From: Spirochaetaceae bacterium
Lineage (GTDB): Bacteria > Spirochaetota > Spirochaetia > Treponematales > Treponemataceae
Assembly: GCA_031272345.1 (NCBI GenBank)
Contig: JAISTZ010000196.1
Coordinates: 1 to 16,804 of the forward strand
Reading direction: 5' to 3'
DNA: 16,804 nt
Of the stretch, positions 1-7,781 are shown in pieces (the stretch's first letter is position 1; the number at the start of each line of letters is the position of its first letter). A model generated the notes under the pieces. The model was not told the origin of the DNA, searched no databases, and worked only from the letters and a program-made list of their open reading frames with translations. The translations under genes and the position numbers were made by a program.

Positions 1-1
1 C

Positions 2-2173
2 GGGGACGGGGGCGGCGGGAACAGCCTCGCCATCCTCGTGCCTGCCGGGAAAGGGCTTGCCAAAGACCAGGATTACCTCCCCACCCTTGTGCAGGGGGAA
101 CTGGTCAGCAACTTTTCAGCCTACTCCACCCTGGGCGTACTGGACAGGATGCAACTGGATGCGCAGTATTCCGAAATCTATTCCGGCTATTATGACGACG
201 CCGCCAAGGGCGTGTACGATTTGGGCCATCTGCCGCCAACGACCTATATCATGGGCGGCGCCATCACCAGAACCGCGTCGGGGTACGCCCTGCAACTCCA
301 GATCACCAGGACAGCGGACAAGATGACCGCGGCCTCGTATTCGGGAACCTGCACCTTCGCGGAACTGGACAACCTGACGGGCATCAAACGGGCGTCCCTG
401 GAACTGCTCATCCAGATGGGGGTCCCCCTGAGTGACGCGCAGAAGGCGGAACTTGCCAGCGCCGCCAGCCGGAACAATGTGGAGGCCCAGATCGCCCTTG
501 CCCAGGGGATTATGGCAACACAAAAGAGCCGGGGGCAGACGACCTTTGAAAGCCTTCAGTATATGTATCAGGCCCAGGCCCTTGACCCGGCTCTGGCGGA
601 AGCGGCCGGCCGGCTCGCGTCTTTTGAAACCACGGCGCTGACCGTGCCGGAGCTTGCCCTGCCGGTACTGGAGGCGGCCAGCACCGGCAACATCGGCGAA
701 GACGCCCGGAACGACGTCGCCCGGTACAGGGCGGAACGGGCCGGCATCATCGAACAACAGGAATTTTATCTTTCCCAGCGGACGACCCTGCTCGACCAGC
801 AAAAAATTCTTCTTGCAAAACAGGCGGGACTCATCAAGCTGCTTGCAGAGGCGGACGATTTTTACGAGAAACACCCGCCCTTTGATATCTACTATGACCC
901 CGGCCTTGAACAGGTTGGAACGACCGATGTGCGGCGCGAGACTGTCAGTATGCGGTTCAGGGTACAATCGGTTCCAAGAGGCGGCAGCTTTGACGCTATA
1001 CAAAGTATTCTTCTCGGCCTTGAACAACTGCGAATCGGATTTAGGGACATAAACAACGCCCTTGACAAGACACAGGAAGAACTCGGCAAGGTGAATACGC
1101 TGGGGGCCGAAAAGTATGCGGTAAAGCCGGTCGCCGGGGTGCAGGCGGAGGACAAGACCGGGGGAAACACCTGGGCGCTCCCCAAGTGGACCGGCGGCAA
1201 GGGCCGGCGCTTTGCGATAAGCGCCGTCCTCCGCAACGAAAACGGCAAAACCATCGGCAGCACGAAGGCAACGCTTTTCAATCCCCTTATCGAAAACCAT
1301 GTTTTTTCCCCTGACATTGCAACCGCGGCTCCGGTTTTTGCGGACGTGAATGTCAATGACATCACCGACACCCTGACCATTGTCATTACCAACGTGAACG
1401 GCATGAGCGCGGAGGCGGCGGGAAGGAACGGCTATATCAGCATCGCCGCCTCCACGGCGCTGGACACGTTCCACAGCCCCTACGCCGCGCAAAGCGGCCC
1501 GGGGGATGATTTGCTCGACGATGATGGCTTTGACCGGGCGGGCATCCACCAGGCAACGGGAACCCCCTATGGTCCTGACGGATATAACATCAAAGGCAAA
1601 GACAAAGACGGCTATGGCCGTGACGGGCTGAACTGGTATGGACTCACACGGGAAGAGAACAAATGGGGGTTTCAGATCGAGCCTGTTTTGTTAGGATGGG
1701 GGAATTTTTATGAAACAGGCAGTATGATGGGGCAACGTATTGAATTGTGTGGGATTTATCTTTCCACTTCCTCCGATAGTGCCATCGTCTTGGTACCCCT
1801 TGTTGCTCCCATAGTGGGTCCCGTTTCGGTACAGGGCGGCGTGGGAGGTGAGAGGGTTGCCATTGTCGCAGGCATCTCAATCAATGTGCTGCCGCGTATG
1901 TTGTTTATGTCCATAGGAGGCGGAGCGCGTTTACTTTATGAAGAATACTACAACGAAAACTCACATAGTAAGTATACTCGTAGTAAGGATACTCAAGGAA
2001 TTCTCGAACTAGGTCTAAAATTTTATCCTTTACCATGGCTATGGAGCTATAGCCGATGGCTCTATGTACTGGGCACGTATCGTCTTGTCGGTTTTGAGGA
2101 ACATGCTTTTACGGTTGGAGCGGGGTTTGCTTGGAGGTTTAAGTCTTGGAATGATGTAGCAGCTGACTGGTAG
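2..2173 (+). CDS. CsgG/LpoB-like envelope protein with barrel-like C-terminus (5' partial)
   Basis: The reading frame is open from base 2, so the true start and any signal peptide lie upstream of the window. The visible protein begins with a CsgG/LpoB-like region of about 150 residues (SLAILVPAGKG near the start; YIMGGAITRTASGYALQLQ further in). I recognise this layout from spirochaete envelope proteins. A helical TPR-like stretch follows (YQAQALDPALAEAAGRLASF), then a Gln/Leu-rich probable coiled coil after EQQEFYLSQR. Next comes a middle region of unknown function and an Asp/Gly-rich linker (GKDKDGYGRDG). The last 170 or so residues alternate hydrophobic and aromatic segments like an outer-membrane barrel. 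Base composition shifts from GC-rich to AT-richer after about 1,690, inside the barrel-coding part, which suggests a recombined 3' end. The stop overlaps the GTG of the next gene by one base. The family call is from memory of similar Treponema proteins; the exact role is unknown. Confidence 0.6.
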   Translation, partial: GDGGGGNSLAILVPAGKGLAKDQDYLPTLVQGELVSNFSAYSTLGVLDRMQLDAQYSEIYSGYYDDAAKGVYDLGHLPPTTYIMGGAITRTASGYALQLQITRTADKMTAASYSGTCTFAELDNLTGIKRASLELLIQMGVPLSDAQKAELASAASRNNVEAQIALAQGIMATQKSRGQTTFESLQYMYQAQALDPALAEAAGRLASFETTALTVPELALPVLEAASTGNIGEDARNDVARYRAERAGIIEQQEFYLSQRTTLLDQQKILLAKQAGLIKLLAEADDFYEKHPPFDIYYDPGLEQVGTTDVRRETVSMRFRVQSVPRGGSFDAIQSILLGLEQLRIGFRDINNALDKTQEELGKVNTLGAEKYAVKPVAGVQAEDKTGGNTWALPKWTGGKGRRFAISAVLRNENGKTIGSTKATLFNPLIENHVFSPDIATAAPVFADVNVNDITDTLTIVITNVNGMSAEAAGRNGYISIAASTALDTFHSPYAAQSGPGDDLLDDDGFDRAGIHQATGTPYGPDGYNIKGKDKDGYGRDGLNWYGLTREENKWGFQIEPVLLGWGNFYETGSMMGQRIELCGIYLSTSSDSAIVLVPLVAPIVGPVSVQGGVGGERVAIVAGISINVLPRMLFMSIGGGARLLYEEYYNENSHSKYTRSKDTQGILELGLKFYPLPWLWSYSRWLYVLGTYRLVGFEEHAFTVGAGFAWRFKSWNDVAADW

Positions 2174-3117
2174 TGGAAAAAATTGTTGAAAGAATAAAAT
2201 TTAAAACTTTTCGAGAATTTTGGGATAAAGTGTCCCCACTGGGAGAAATGAGCCACTGTCTTTCTGGATTCATTTATAGGGGTGAAGAATCAAATGAATT
2301 CGAACTACTCCCAAGAACATTACGGAATAAGCAAGAAGGTATTTATGAACAGAAGAAGGTTGCAGAGGAAATAGATATGTTATGGAACTTTTGCTATGAG
2401 GCAAATTCTCAAGGGCTACATATACCCGATACAAGGTTAATTAAAGATCCAAGGCCTCTTCTTAAAATGGAGGGCAAAAAAATATTCTGGTTATCAGATA
2501 AGTTTGAAGAAATATCTGCTTTAGCACAACATTACGGTATTCCAACGAGATTATTGGATTGGACGAGTGATTTATTTACCGCATTTTATTTTGCATCCAT
2601 AGGAGCAATAAAGCTGATGAAAAAAAGTATTGATGATCCAAAATTATCATTCTTGGACAAGTATTTTGTAATATATGCACTTAATTACCGGCTTATAGAC
2701 CAAAGAATCAGGAATGATTGGGATAGATTTACCTCAACGCCTGAACCGATGCCAATAAAATTTATTGTCCCATCGTATTCTTCCAATCAGAATATTGTGG
2801 CACAAAGCGGTATTCTTTCCTATTCTGAAATTTCTTTTGATCATGGCGGTGAAACAAAAGTTGACTATACTCCTCTTGATATAAAACTTCAAAATATTGT
2901 AGATAACAACAAGGGTTTTTATCGTTTACCAGATAGTGAAATACTATTGTTCAAATTTGAACTTCCTATAAAAGAGGCGCTCAATATGTTTGATTTTATA
3001 TCGTATTTCAATTATTCCTATGCACATCTGTTTCCAGGTTATGCCGGAATAGTAAAAGCAATGGACGAACGATCCCTTGTAAATTTCGTTAATAAATGGT
3101 GTAAAGAAAATCTCTAA
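2173..3117 (+). CDS. FRG-domain protein
   Basis: A 314-residue protein of the FRG-domain family (named for a conserved F/Y-R-G motif). The motif appears as YRGEES at about residues 35-40, and the second hallmark AQHYGIPTRLLDW at about 118-130 is followed by a hydrophobic FTAFYFAS stretch. No signal peptide or membrane segment is evident, so it is probably cytoplasmic. The biochemical function of FRG domains is not established; they often turn up in accessory and mobile regions. The GTG start overlaps the upstream stop (TAGTG), consistent with translational coupling. The nearest purine-rich Shine-Dalgarno-like site (GGAGG at 2133-2137) is too far away to serve this start, and the first in-frame ATG is only at residue 27. 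The gene is markedly AT-rich compared with its surroundings, a sign of horizontal transfer. Confidence 0.75.
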   Translation: MEKIVERIKFKTFREFWDKVSPLGEMSHCLSGFIYRGEESNEFELLPRTLRNKQEGIYEQKKVAEEIDMLWNFCYEANSQGLHIPDTRLIKDPRPLLKMEGKKIFWLSDKFEEISALAQHYGIPTRLLDWTSDLFTAFYFASIGAIKLMKKSIDDPKLSFLDKYFVIYALNYRLIDQRIRNDWDRFTSTPEPMPIKFIVPSYSSNQNIVAQSGILSYSEISFDHGGETKVDYTPLDIKLQNIVDNNKGFYRLPDSEILLFKFELPIKEALNMFDFISYFNYSYAHLFPGYAGIVKAMDERSLVNFVNKWCKENL

Positions 3118-3365
3118 AGATTGCAGGTAAGCTTTAGCGCGAGATTTTGCGGTGGAACAAAGCAGTGCATCCTCCGTTGTCGCCTTCATTTGGCAGCCGC
3201 TCCTGCCGGCCGCGGCAATCGACAGTTGCCGGACGGCGCCATCGTGCTTCTTGCAGCCGCGAGTCCGTCTGTGTCGTCCGTGCAGTCCGTGATTTTTCCC
3301 GTGGGCGAATCCTTGCAAAGGGATGCGGCGGGTCGGCTCCGTAAGGGCGTTAGGAATTGAAAACG
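3118..3365. other. GC-rich intergenic spacer, no convincing gene
   Basis: About 250 bases between the FRG gene and the convergent DUF711 gene. Short ORFs exist on both strands, but they have low-complexity translations and no recognisable domain or Shine-Dalgarno. A small inverted repeat (CGGCAA at 3213-3218 with TTGCCG at 3226-3231) and the TTAGGAA/TTCCTAA repeat at its right edge are the only structures seen. Composition returns abruptly to GC-rich here, so this probably marks the right end of the AT-rich insert. Confidence 0.5.
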
Positions 3366-3376
3366 TTAGTTCCTAA
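3350..3376. repeat. 7-bp inverted repeat overlapping the DUF711 stop codon
   Basis: TTAGGAA (3350-3356) and TTCCTAA (3370-3376) form a 7-bp stem with a 13-nt loop. The right arm encodes the last codons of the minus-strand DUF711 gene. There is no U-tract, so a factor-independent terminator is unlikely. It could be a weak 3'-end hairpin, a recombination scar or chance. Confidence 0.35.
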
Positions 3377-4727
3377 AGCTATGTATGGGCGGCGGGATCT
3401 GCCCCCCCCGGCTGATGAAGGCCGCGCAGGAACAGGGGTTCACGGCGATGACCGGGGCCCGTCCCAAAAGCCCGCCGAATTCCACCCAGTCCCCGGCTTT
3501 TTTGCCCGGCGCGGGAATCAGGCGTACCGCGGTGGTCTTGTTGTTCATCATGCCGATGGCCATTTCGTCGGCGATGATGCCGCTGATGGTTGACGGGGGC
3601 GTGTCCCCGGGGATGGCGATCATGTCCAGGCCCACGGAACACACGCAGGTCATGGCCTCCAGCTTCTCCAGGTTGATTGACCCCCTGGCGACCGCCTCGA
3701 TCATGCCCTCGTCCTCGGACACCGGGATGAAGGCCCCGGAGAGACCGCCGATCCGCGTGCTCGCCATGACCCCGCCCTTTTTTACCATGTCCGTAAGGAG
3801 CGCCAGGGCCGCGGTCGACCCCGGAGCGCCCGCCGCCTCAAGGCCCAGCTCCTCAAGGATCCGCGCCACCGAATCCCCCACCGACGGAGTCGGCGCAAGG
3901 GACAGGTCCAGGATGCCGAAGTCAACCCCCAGACGCTTTGCCGCTTCCGTGCCCACGAGCTGGCCCATGCGGGTTATCTTGAAGGCGGCTTTTTTTATGC
4001 CGTCGGCGATTTCCCCCAGGGGGGCGCCCTTGTAGCGCTCGCACACGGCCTTGATGACCCCCGGCCCGGACACGCCCACCGACAGGGCGGCCTCCCCTTC
4101 GCCGGGGCCGTGGAAGGCCCCAGCCATGAAGGGGTTGTCCTCCGGGGCGTTGCAGAACACCACCAGTTTGGCGCAGGCGATGCCGTCCCTGTCCCCGGTG
4201 AGGCCCGCGGCCCGGCATATCAGGCGGCCCATCTCCGCCACCGCGTCCATGTTGATGCCCGACTTGCTGGTGCCCAGGTTGACCGACGCGCACACCCGCT
4301 CCGTGCCGGCGAGGGCCTCCGGGATTGACTCCATGAGGGCCTTGTCCCCGGCGGTGGCGCCCTTGTGCACCAGGGCGGAGAACCCGCCGATGAAGTCAAC
4401 CCCCAGTTGCGCCGCGAGGGAATCCAGAGTCCGCGCCCAGGGCACGAAGTCCCTGGCCCCGGAGGCGGATGCCACCAGGGCGATCGGCGTTACGGCGATC
4501 CGCTTGTTGATGATGGGGATGCCGAATTCGTCCTCGATTTCCCTGCCCACGGGCACCAGACGCTCCGCAAAGCGCAGCGCCTTCTCCCGCACCCGCTCCA
4601 GGCTGGCGTCCACACCGGGGCCCGCGCAGTCCAGGAGGGAAATCCCCAAGGTGATGGCCCGGATGTCCAGCTTGTACCGCATGAACATGTCCAGGGTTTC
4701 TTTGATTTCCAGGGGCGAAAAAAGCAT
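3366..4727 (-). CDS. DUF711/UPF0210 family protein
   Basis: A 453-residue member of the UPF0210 (DUF711) family, which is sometimes labelled 'PFL family' in databases although its reaction is unknown. Family signatures are visible throughout: LDIRAITLGISLLDCAGPG near residue 20, EFGIPIINKRIAVTPIALV around 70-85, GTSKSGINMDAV, PGVIKAV, and the C-terminal PVIAVNPCSC followed by GGQIPPPIHSF. The length matches the family's usual 450 or so residues. I chose the ATG at 4727 because the protein then starts at the family's conserved N-terminus (MLFSPLEI); the frame is open further upstream but inside the transketolase gene. It begins 2 nt after the stop of the transketolase C-half gene, so it is very probably in that operon. 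This family is commonly found beside a small ACT-domain protein (UPF0237), which is absent here. Confidence 0.9.
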   Translation of the reverse strand: MLFSPLEIKETLDMFMRYKLDIRAITLGISLLDCAGPGVDASLERVREKALRFAERLVPVGREIEDEFGIPIINKRIAVTPIALVASASGARDFVPWARTLDSLAAQLGVDFIGGFSALVHKGATAGDKALMESIPEALAGTERVCASVNLGTSKSGINMDAVAEMGRLICRAAGLTGDRDGIACAKLVVFCNAPEDNPFMAGAFHGPGEGEAALSVGVSGPGVIKAVCERYKGAPLGEIADGIKKAAFKITRMGQLVGTEAAKRLGVDFGILDLSLAPTPSVGDSVARILEELGLEAAGAPGSTAALALLTDMVKKGGVMASTRIGGLSGAFIPVSEDEGMIEAVARGSINLEKLEAMTCVCSVGLDMIAIPGDTPPSTISGIIADEMAIGMMNNKTTAVRLIPAPGKKAGDWVEFGGLLGRAPVIAVNPCSCAAFISRGGQIPPPIHSFRN

Positions 4728-4729
4728 GA

Positions 4730-5683
4730 CTATCCCAACAGCGAAAGGAGGGTCTCCGCGAGTTTTTGCCCCGTGAGGCCGTAGAATTCCTGCAGGTAGT
4801 CCTGGGGGCCCACGGAGCCGAATGTGTCGCAGACCCCGTGTTTCTTGAATTTGACGGGAATCCCGCTTTCGAGCACACAGGCCGCAACCGCGTCCCCAAG
4901 GCCGCCGATCACGTTGTGGTTCTCGCTGGTGACGATGACCCCGGTTTCTTTGGCGCATGTTTTTACGAGCTCCCCGTCCAGGGGCTTTACGGTGAACATG
5001 TCCACCACCCGCACGTCGATCCCCCTGTCCTTGAGGATTCCCGCGGCCTTGAGAGCCTCTGTGGTCATAAGCCCGCAGGCGATTATCGTGGCGTCCCTGC
5101 CCTCCCGCACAACCTGACCCTTGCCCACTTCGAAGCGGTGGTCCGGGCTGTACACGGCGGGGTAGTTCTTCCGGGAAAAGCGCACGTAGGTGACGCCCCT
5201 GCGGTCCTTTATGAGGCGGAGCACGGCCTCGAACTGGGCCGCGTCAGCTACGTCGATCACCGTGCTTTCCGGGATGGCGCGCATGAGGGCCATGTCCTCG
5301 AAGGGCATGTGGGTGCCCCCGTTGAACGCCGCGGTGACTCCCGGGTCCGACCCCAGGATGCGCACCGGGTTCCCCCCGTAGGCCGCAGAGATGAACACCT
5401 GGTCAAAACACCGGCGGGACGCGAAGGGCCCGAAGGTGTGCATGTAGGGCTTCTTGCCCGCGGAGGAAAGCCCGGCGGCAATGCCCGCCATGTCCGCCTC
5501 GGCGATGCCGCAGTTTATCACCTGGCTGGGATTCTTTTTCCAGAGCTTGTAGGTGCCGCTTGAGTTCATCAGGTCCGCGTCGAGGTAGATCACGTCCCGG
5601 TCCTGGGCGCAGAGGTCTTCGATCACCCTGCCGAGGACGTTCTTGTGGGGTTCCTTGTCCATTGAGCCGTTGTATACAATCAT
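4730..5683 (-). CDS. Transketolase, C-terminal subunit
   Basis: The 317-residue C-half of a split transketolase, carrying the pyrimidine-binding and C-terminal domains. Together with the N-half it should transfer two-carbon ketol units between sugar phosphates (pentose phosphate pathway), using thiamine diphosphate (ThDP) in the cytoplasm. Evidence: INCGIAEADMAGIAAGL at about 56-72, where the Glu is the one that contacts the ThDP aminopyrimidine; HTFGPFASRR at 82-91; a GGTHMPFEDMALMR segment; and a C-terminal domain with VVDMFTVKPLD and VTSENHNVIGGLG. The start is supported by an AAGGAGG site 7 nt upstream. The ATG overlaps the N-subunit's TGA (ATGA, 4 nt), which favours coupled 1:1 synthesis. 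Homologues include 1-deoxyxylulose-5-phosphate synthase and pyruvate-dehydrogenase-type enzymes, but the split two-gene layout and motifs fit transketolase best. Confidence 0.9.
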   Translation of the reverse strand: MIVYNGSMDKEPHKNVLGRVIEDLCAQDRDVIYLDADLMNSSGTYKLWKKNPSQVINCGIAEADMAGIAAGLSSAGKKPYMHTFGPFASRRCFDQVFISAAYGGNPVRILGSDPGVTAAFNGGTHMPFEDMALMRAIPESTVIDVADAAQFEAVLRLIKDRRGVTYVRFSRKNYPAVYSPDHRFEVGKGQVVREGRDATIIACGLMTTEALKAAGILKDRGIDVRVVDMFTVKPLDGELVKTCAKETGVIVTSENHNVIGGLGDAVAACVLESGIPVKFKKHGVCDTFGSVGPQDYLQEFYGLTGQKLAETLLSLLG

Positions 5684-6534
5684 TTTGCGCCTCCTTTTTC
5701 GAGCGCGGCAATCCGCTCTTTAACATACGCGATTGATTTTTCCAGGATTTCTCCTTCAAACTGGATGTGGTGGTTGAGTTCGATATTCTCTATCAGGGGG
5801 ACTCCCTGGCCCTTGGTGGTGTTGAGGACGATGCAGGTGGGCTTCTCCTTTTCCGCAACGGCCTTCTCGATTGCCGAAGCGATTTCGTCGATCCTGCGGC
5901 CGTCAACGCTGAGGGCGTTCCAGCCGAAGGCGCGGGCCTTGGCTGCGATGTCCAGGGGGTCGATGACCTCCGTGAGGAGGCCGTCGAGCTGCTTTTTGTT
6001 GAAGTCCACAAACCAGGTGAGGTTCGAGAGCTTCCTGGCCGGGGCGAACTGGGCGCCCTCCCAGCACTGGCCCTCGTTCAATTCGCCGTCCCCGGTGAAG
6101 AGGTAGGTGCGGCTTTTTTGGCCGTTGATCTTTTGCGCCAGGGCAAGGCCGATTGCCGTGGAAAACCCCTGGCCCAGGGAGCCCGTGGTCATGTCGACCC
6201 CCGGGGTGAGTTTTGCATCGCAGTGACTCGGCAGATGGGTGCCGGGCTGGTTCAGGGTCTTGAGCCAGTCCAGGGGGAAGTATCCCTTGAGGGCCAGGGT
6301 TGCGTAGAGTCCGGGCCCGGCGTGGCCCTTGGACATGACCAGTTTATCCCTGTCTTTCCAGGAGGGATTTTTGGGGTCGATATTCATGACGCCGCTGTAG
6401 AGCACGGCCAGGGCGTCCACCACGCTCAGGGCGCCCCCCAGGTGCCCAAACCCCCTGGAACCCACGCACACGAGCGTCTCGAGCCGAATTTTTTCCGCAA
6501 ACAATTGTTTTGCAAGCAGTTCTTGAGAAGTCAT
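5680..6534 (-). CDS. Transketolase, N-terminal (ThDP-binding) subunit
   Basis: The 284-residue N-half of a split transketolase, which holds the diphosphate end of ThDP and the metal ion. Visible motifs are FGHLGGALSVVDALAVLY (about 29-46), VMSKGHAGPGLYATL (about 66-80), TTGSLGQGFSTAIGLA (about 116-131), and the ThDP signature that starts GDGELNEGQCWEGAQFA at 148 and ends with NKKQLDG near 185. I chose the ATG at 6534 because the protein then matches the usual N-terminus and GGAGG lies 12 nt upstream, with a closer GGAG overlapping that region. The longer open frame to 6591 runs into the inverted repeat and promoter. It is the first gene of the operon, followed by the C-half (4-nt overlap) and DUF711. 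Transcription probably starts near 6594. Confidence 0.92.
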   Translation of the reverse strand: MTSQELLAKQLFAEKIRLETLVCVGSRGFGHLGGALSVVDALAVLYSGVMNIDPKNPSWKDRDKLVMSKGHAGPGLYATLALKGYFPLDWLKTLNQPGTHLPSHCDAKLTPGVDMTTGSLGQGFSTAIGLALAQKINGQKSRTYLFTGDGELNEGQCWEGAQFAPARKLSNLTWFVDFNKKQLDGLLTEVIDPLDIAAKARAFGWNALSVDGRRIDEIASAIEKAVAEKEKPTCIVLNTTKGQGVPLIENIELNHHIQFEGEILEKSIAYVKERIAALEKGGAK

Positions 6535-6563
6535 TGCTCCGTTCCTCCGTAATGTTTTCTTGA

Positions 6564-6597
6564 GACAGGATGAAAACCATTGAGTTTTCATCCTGTC
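6564..6597. repeat. Perfect 14-bp inverted repeat in the transketolase leader
   Basis: GACAGGATGAAAAC (6564-6577) and its exact complement GTTTTCATCCTGTC (6584-6597) are separated by a 6-nt loop. The repeat lies immediately downstream of the predicted -10 box for the minus-strand transketolase operon, so its upper arm would contain the transcription start. It could be a repressor operator, a 5'-terminal mRNA stem-loop, or a bidirectional 3'-end hairpin for the upstream envelope gene. A U-tract is lacking on the minus strand, which argues against a classic terminator. Confidence 0.75.
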
Positions 6598-6600
6598 CCT

Positions 6601-6631
6601 AGTATACAGCGGAACGGGCGGGGCAGGTCAA
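6601..6631 (-). promoter_or_regulatory. Putative sigma-70 promoter of the transketolase-DUF711 operon
   Basis: On the minus strand, TTGACC (6631-6626) and TATACT (6606-6601) are separated by 19 nt, somewhat longer than the 17-nt optimum. The predicted start is near 6594, inside the 14-bp inverted repeat, giving a leader of about 60 nt before the transketolase N-half ATG. Confidence 0.5.
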
Positions 6632-6638
6632 GGGGAGG

Positions 6639-7715
6639 TTACAACGGAAGCTGGTATCCGAGGCTTCCGGCGATGAGGGACATGTTGAAACCATTGGAAT
6701 CCCACGCGCCGGGGACGTACCACTCGTGCTTTATAAAGGACGGCCCCCCGTGGACGGTTAACACCACATACCCCCTTCCCGTCTTTACCCCGCCGAGAAG
6801 CTCGAACTCCGCGCCGAGGTCAAAGAAAGCGGTTCCCCCGATGGTTTTGACATCGTCTGAGGGCGTTATCACCCCCAGACGCAGACCCCCGCCGATTCCG
6901 AAGAGGAACATGCCGGGGCGCCAATTCACCCGCAGGAGCACCGGGACGCTAAAAAAGTTGCCCATGCTCGCCGGACTGTATCCGGTATCCGCGCTTTTTA
7001 AACCGAAGAGCGCGTAGTAATCAAACCCTGTCTGAAGGGATAAATTCTTGTTCACCGAATAGAGAACGGACAGGCCCCCCTGGGCGAGCGCCGCCGCGAG
7101 TGTTGTTTCTTCACCCTTGGAGGTTGTGGCGGGGAACATCTGTATGCCGCCGCCGCCGTGGGCTCCCAAAGTAATTCTCCTCCCGCCCGCGGCAGCTTCC
7201 GTATATTGTTCCCATTCCACGTCTGTAAAGGATTCTACACGGGAATCGCTCAAAAAATCGTCTGTCACGCTTAATACGACTGTCCCTGTCCTGACCGAGA
7301 TGAGCCTGCACCTGATGCGCCATATATTGATGATGTGCTCGAGGGAACCTATGAAGAAATAGTCGGCATATAACATTTCCCCCATTTGCCTGGCCGCTTC
7401 AAAGGGCAAGTCCCTTGCCGGAGTGTATCCCAACGAACTTCTGACCCATGCAAGCTCGTCTTTGTCGACAATCTGGAATCTCTCCGAGAGAACCAGCCTG
7501 TGCATAAGCTCTTCCATGATATACATGCTCAATCTCGGATACCGGGACTCGATATTGAGAATCGCGACTTTTGCGTTTTCGACTCTGGTGGAAAGAATAT
7601 CGTTTGTGACATTTTCCAGCCAATAATCCAAAGTTTTGGTTTGGGCAAAACACAAGGAAGTGATGGCAAACATGATTCCGGCAGCAAAATACCGGCGAAG
7701 TTTTCCTTTAGGCAT
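6639..7715 (-). CDS. Secreted CsgG/LpoB-like protein with outer-membrane barrel-like C-terminus
   Basis: A 358-residue exported protein. It begins with a clear signal peptide (basic MPKGKLRRY, then a hydrophobic stretch ending LCFAQ, probably cleaved after CFA). Residues of about 40-155 resemble the CsgG/LpoB-like fold seen in many treponemal envelope proteins: KVAILNIESRYPRLSMYIM, LVLSERFQIVDKDELAW and ADYFFIGSLEHI followed by a beta-rich RCRLISVRTGTVVLSV. From about 170 the chain is glycine- and aromatic-rich with alternating hydrophobic residues, and it ends SLGYQLPL, as in small outer-membrane beta-barrels. The ATG at 7715 is fixed by AAGGAGG 6 nt upstream and by the signal peptide; the in-frame start at 7754 would sit in the promoter. 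It is likely monocistronic. It shares the domain plan of the gene at 2-2173 but is shorter. Its precise function is unknown. Confidence 0.75.
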   Translation of the reverse strand: MPKGKLRRYFAAGIMFAITSLCFAQTKTLDYWLENVTNDILSTRVENAKVAILNIESRYPRLSMYIMEELMHRLVLSERFQIVDKDELAWVRSSLGYTPARDLPFEAARQMGEMLYADYFFIGSLEHIINIWRIRCRLISVRTGTVVLSVTDDFLSDSRVESFTDVEWEQYTEAAAGGRRITLGAHGGGGIQMFPATTSKGEETTLAAALAQGGLSVLYSVNKNLSLQTGFDYYALFGLKSADTGYSPASMGNFFSVPVLLRVNWRPGMFLFGIGGGLRLGVITPSDDVKTIGGTAFFDLGAEFELLGGVKTGRGYVVLTVHGGPSFIKHEWYVPGAWDSNGFNMSLIAGSLGYQLPL

Positions 7716-7744
7716 AACTTCCTCCTTATTTTTTAGATAATTAC

Positions 7745-7773
7745 ATTCTAGCATAGATTTTTCATATTGTCAA
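7745..7773 (-). promoter_or_regulatory. Near-consensus sigma-70 promoter of the CsgG-like gene
   Basis: On the minus strand, a perfect -35 TTGACA (7773-7768), a 17-nt spacer and a -10 TAGAAT (7750-7745) precede a leader of about 23 nt containing AAGGAGG. The region is strongly AT-rich. This is the best-formed promoter in the window and a useful reference for the weaker ones. Confidence 0.8.
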
Positions 7774-7781
7774 ATTTTTTT

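Noticed and set aside
116..1549. 477-residue minus-strand ORF opposite the first gene
   Set aside because: Arg/Gly-rich shadow without motifs or ribosome site; the plus-strand frame has recognisable domains.
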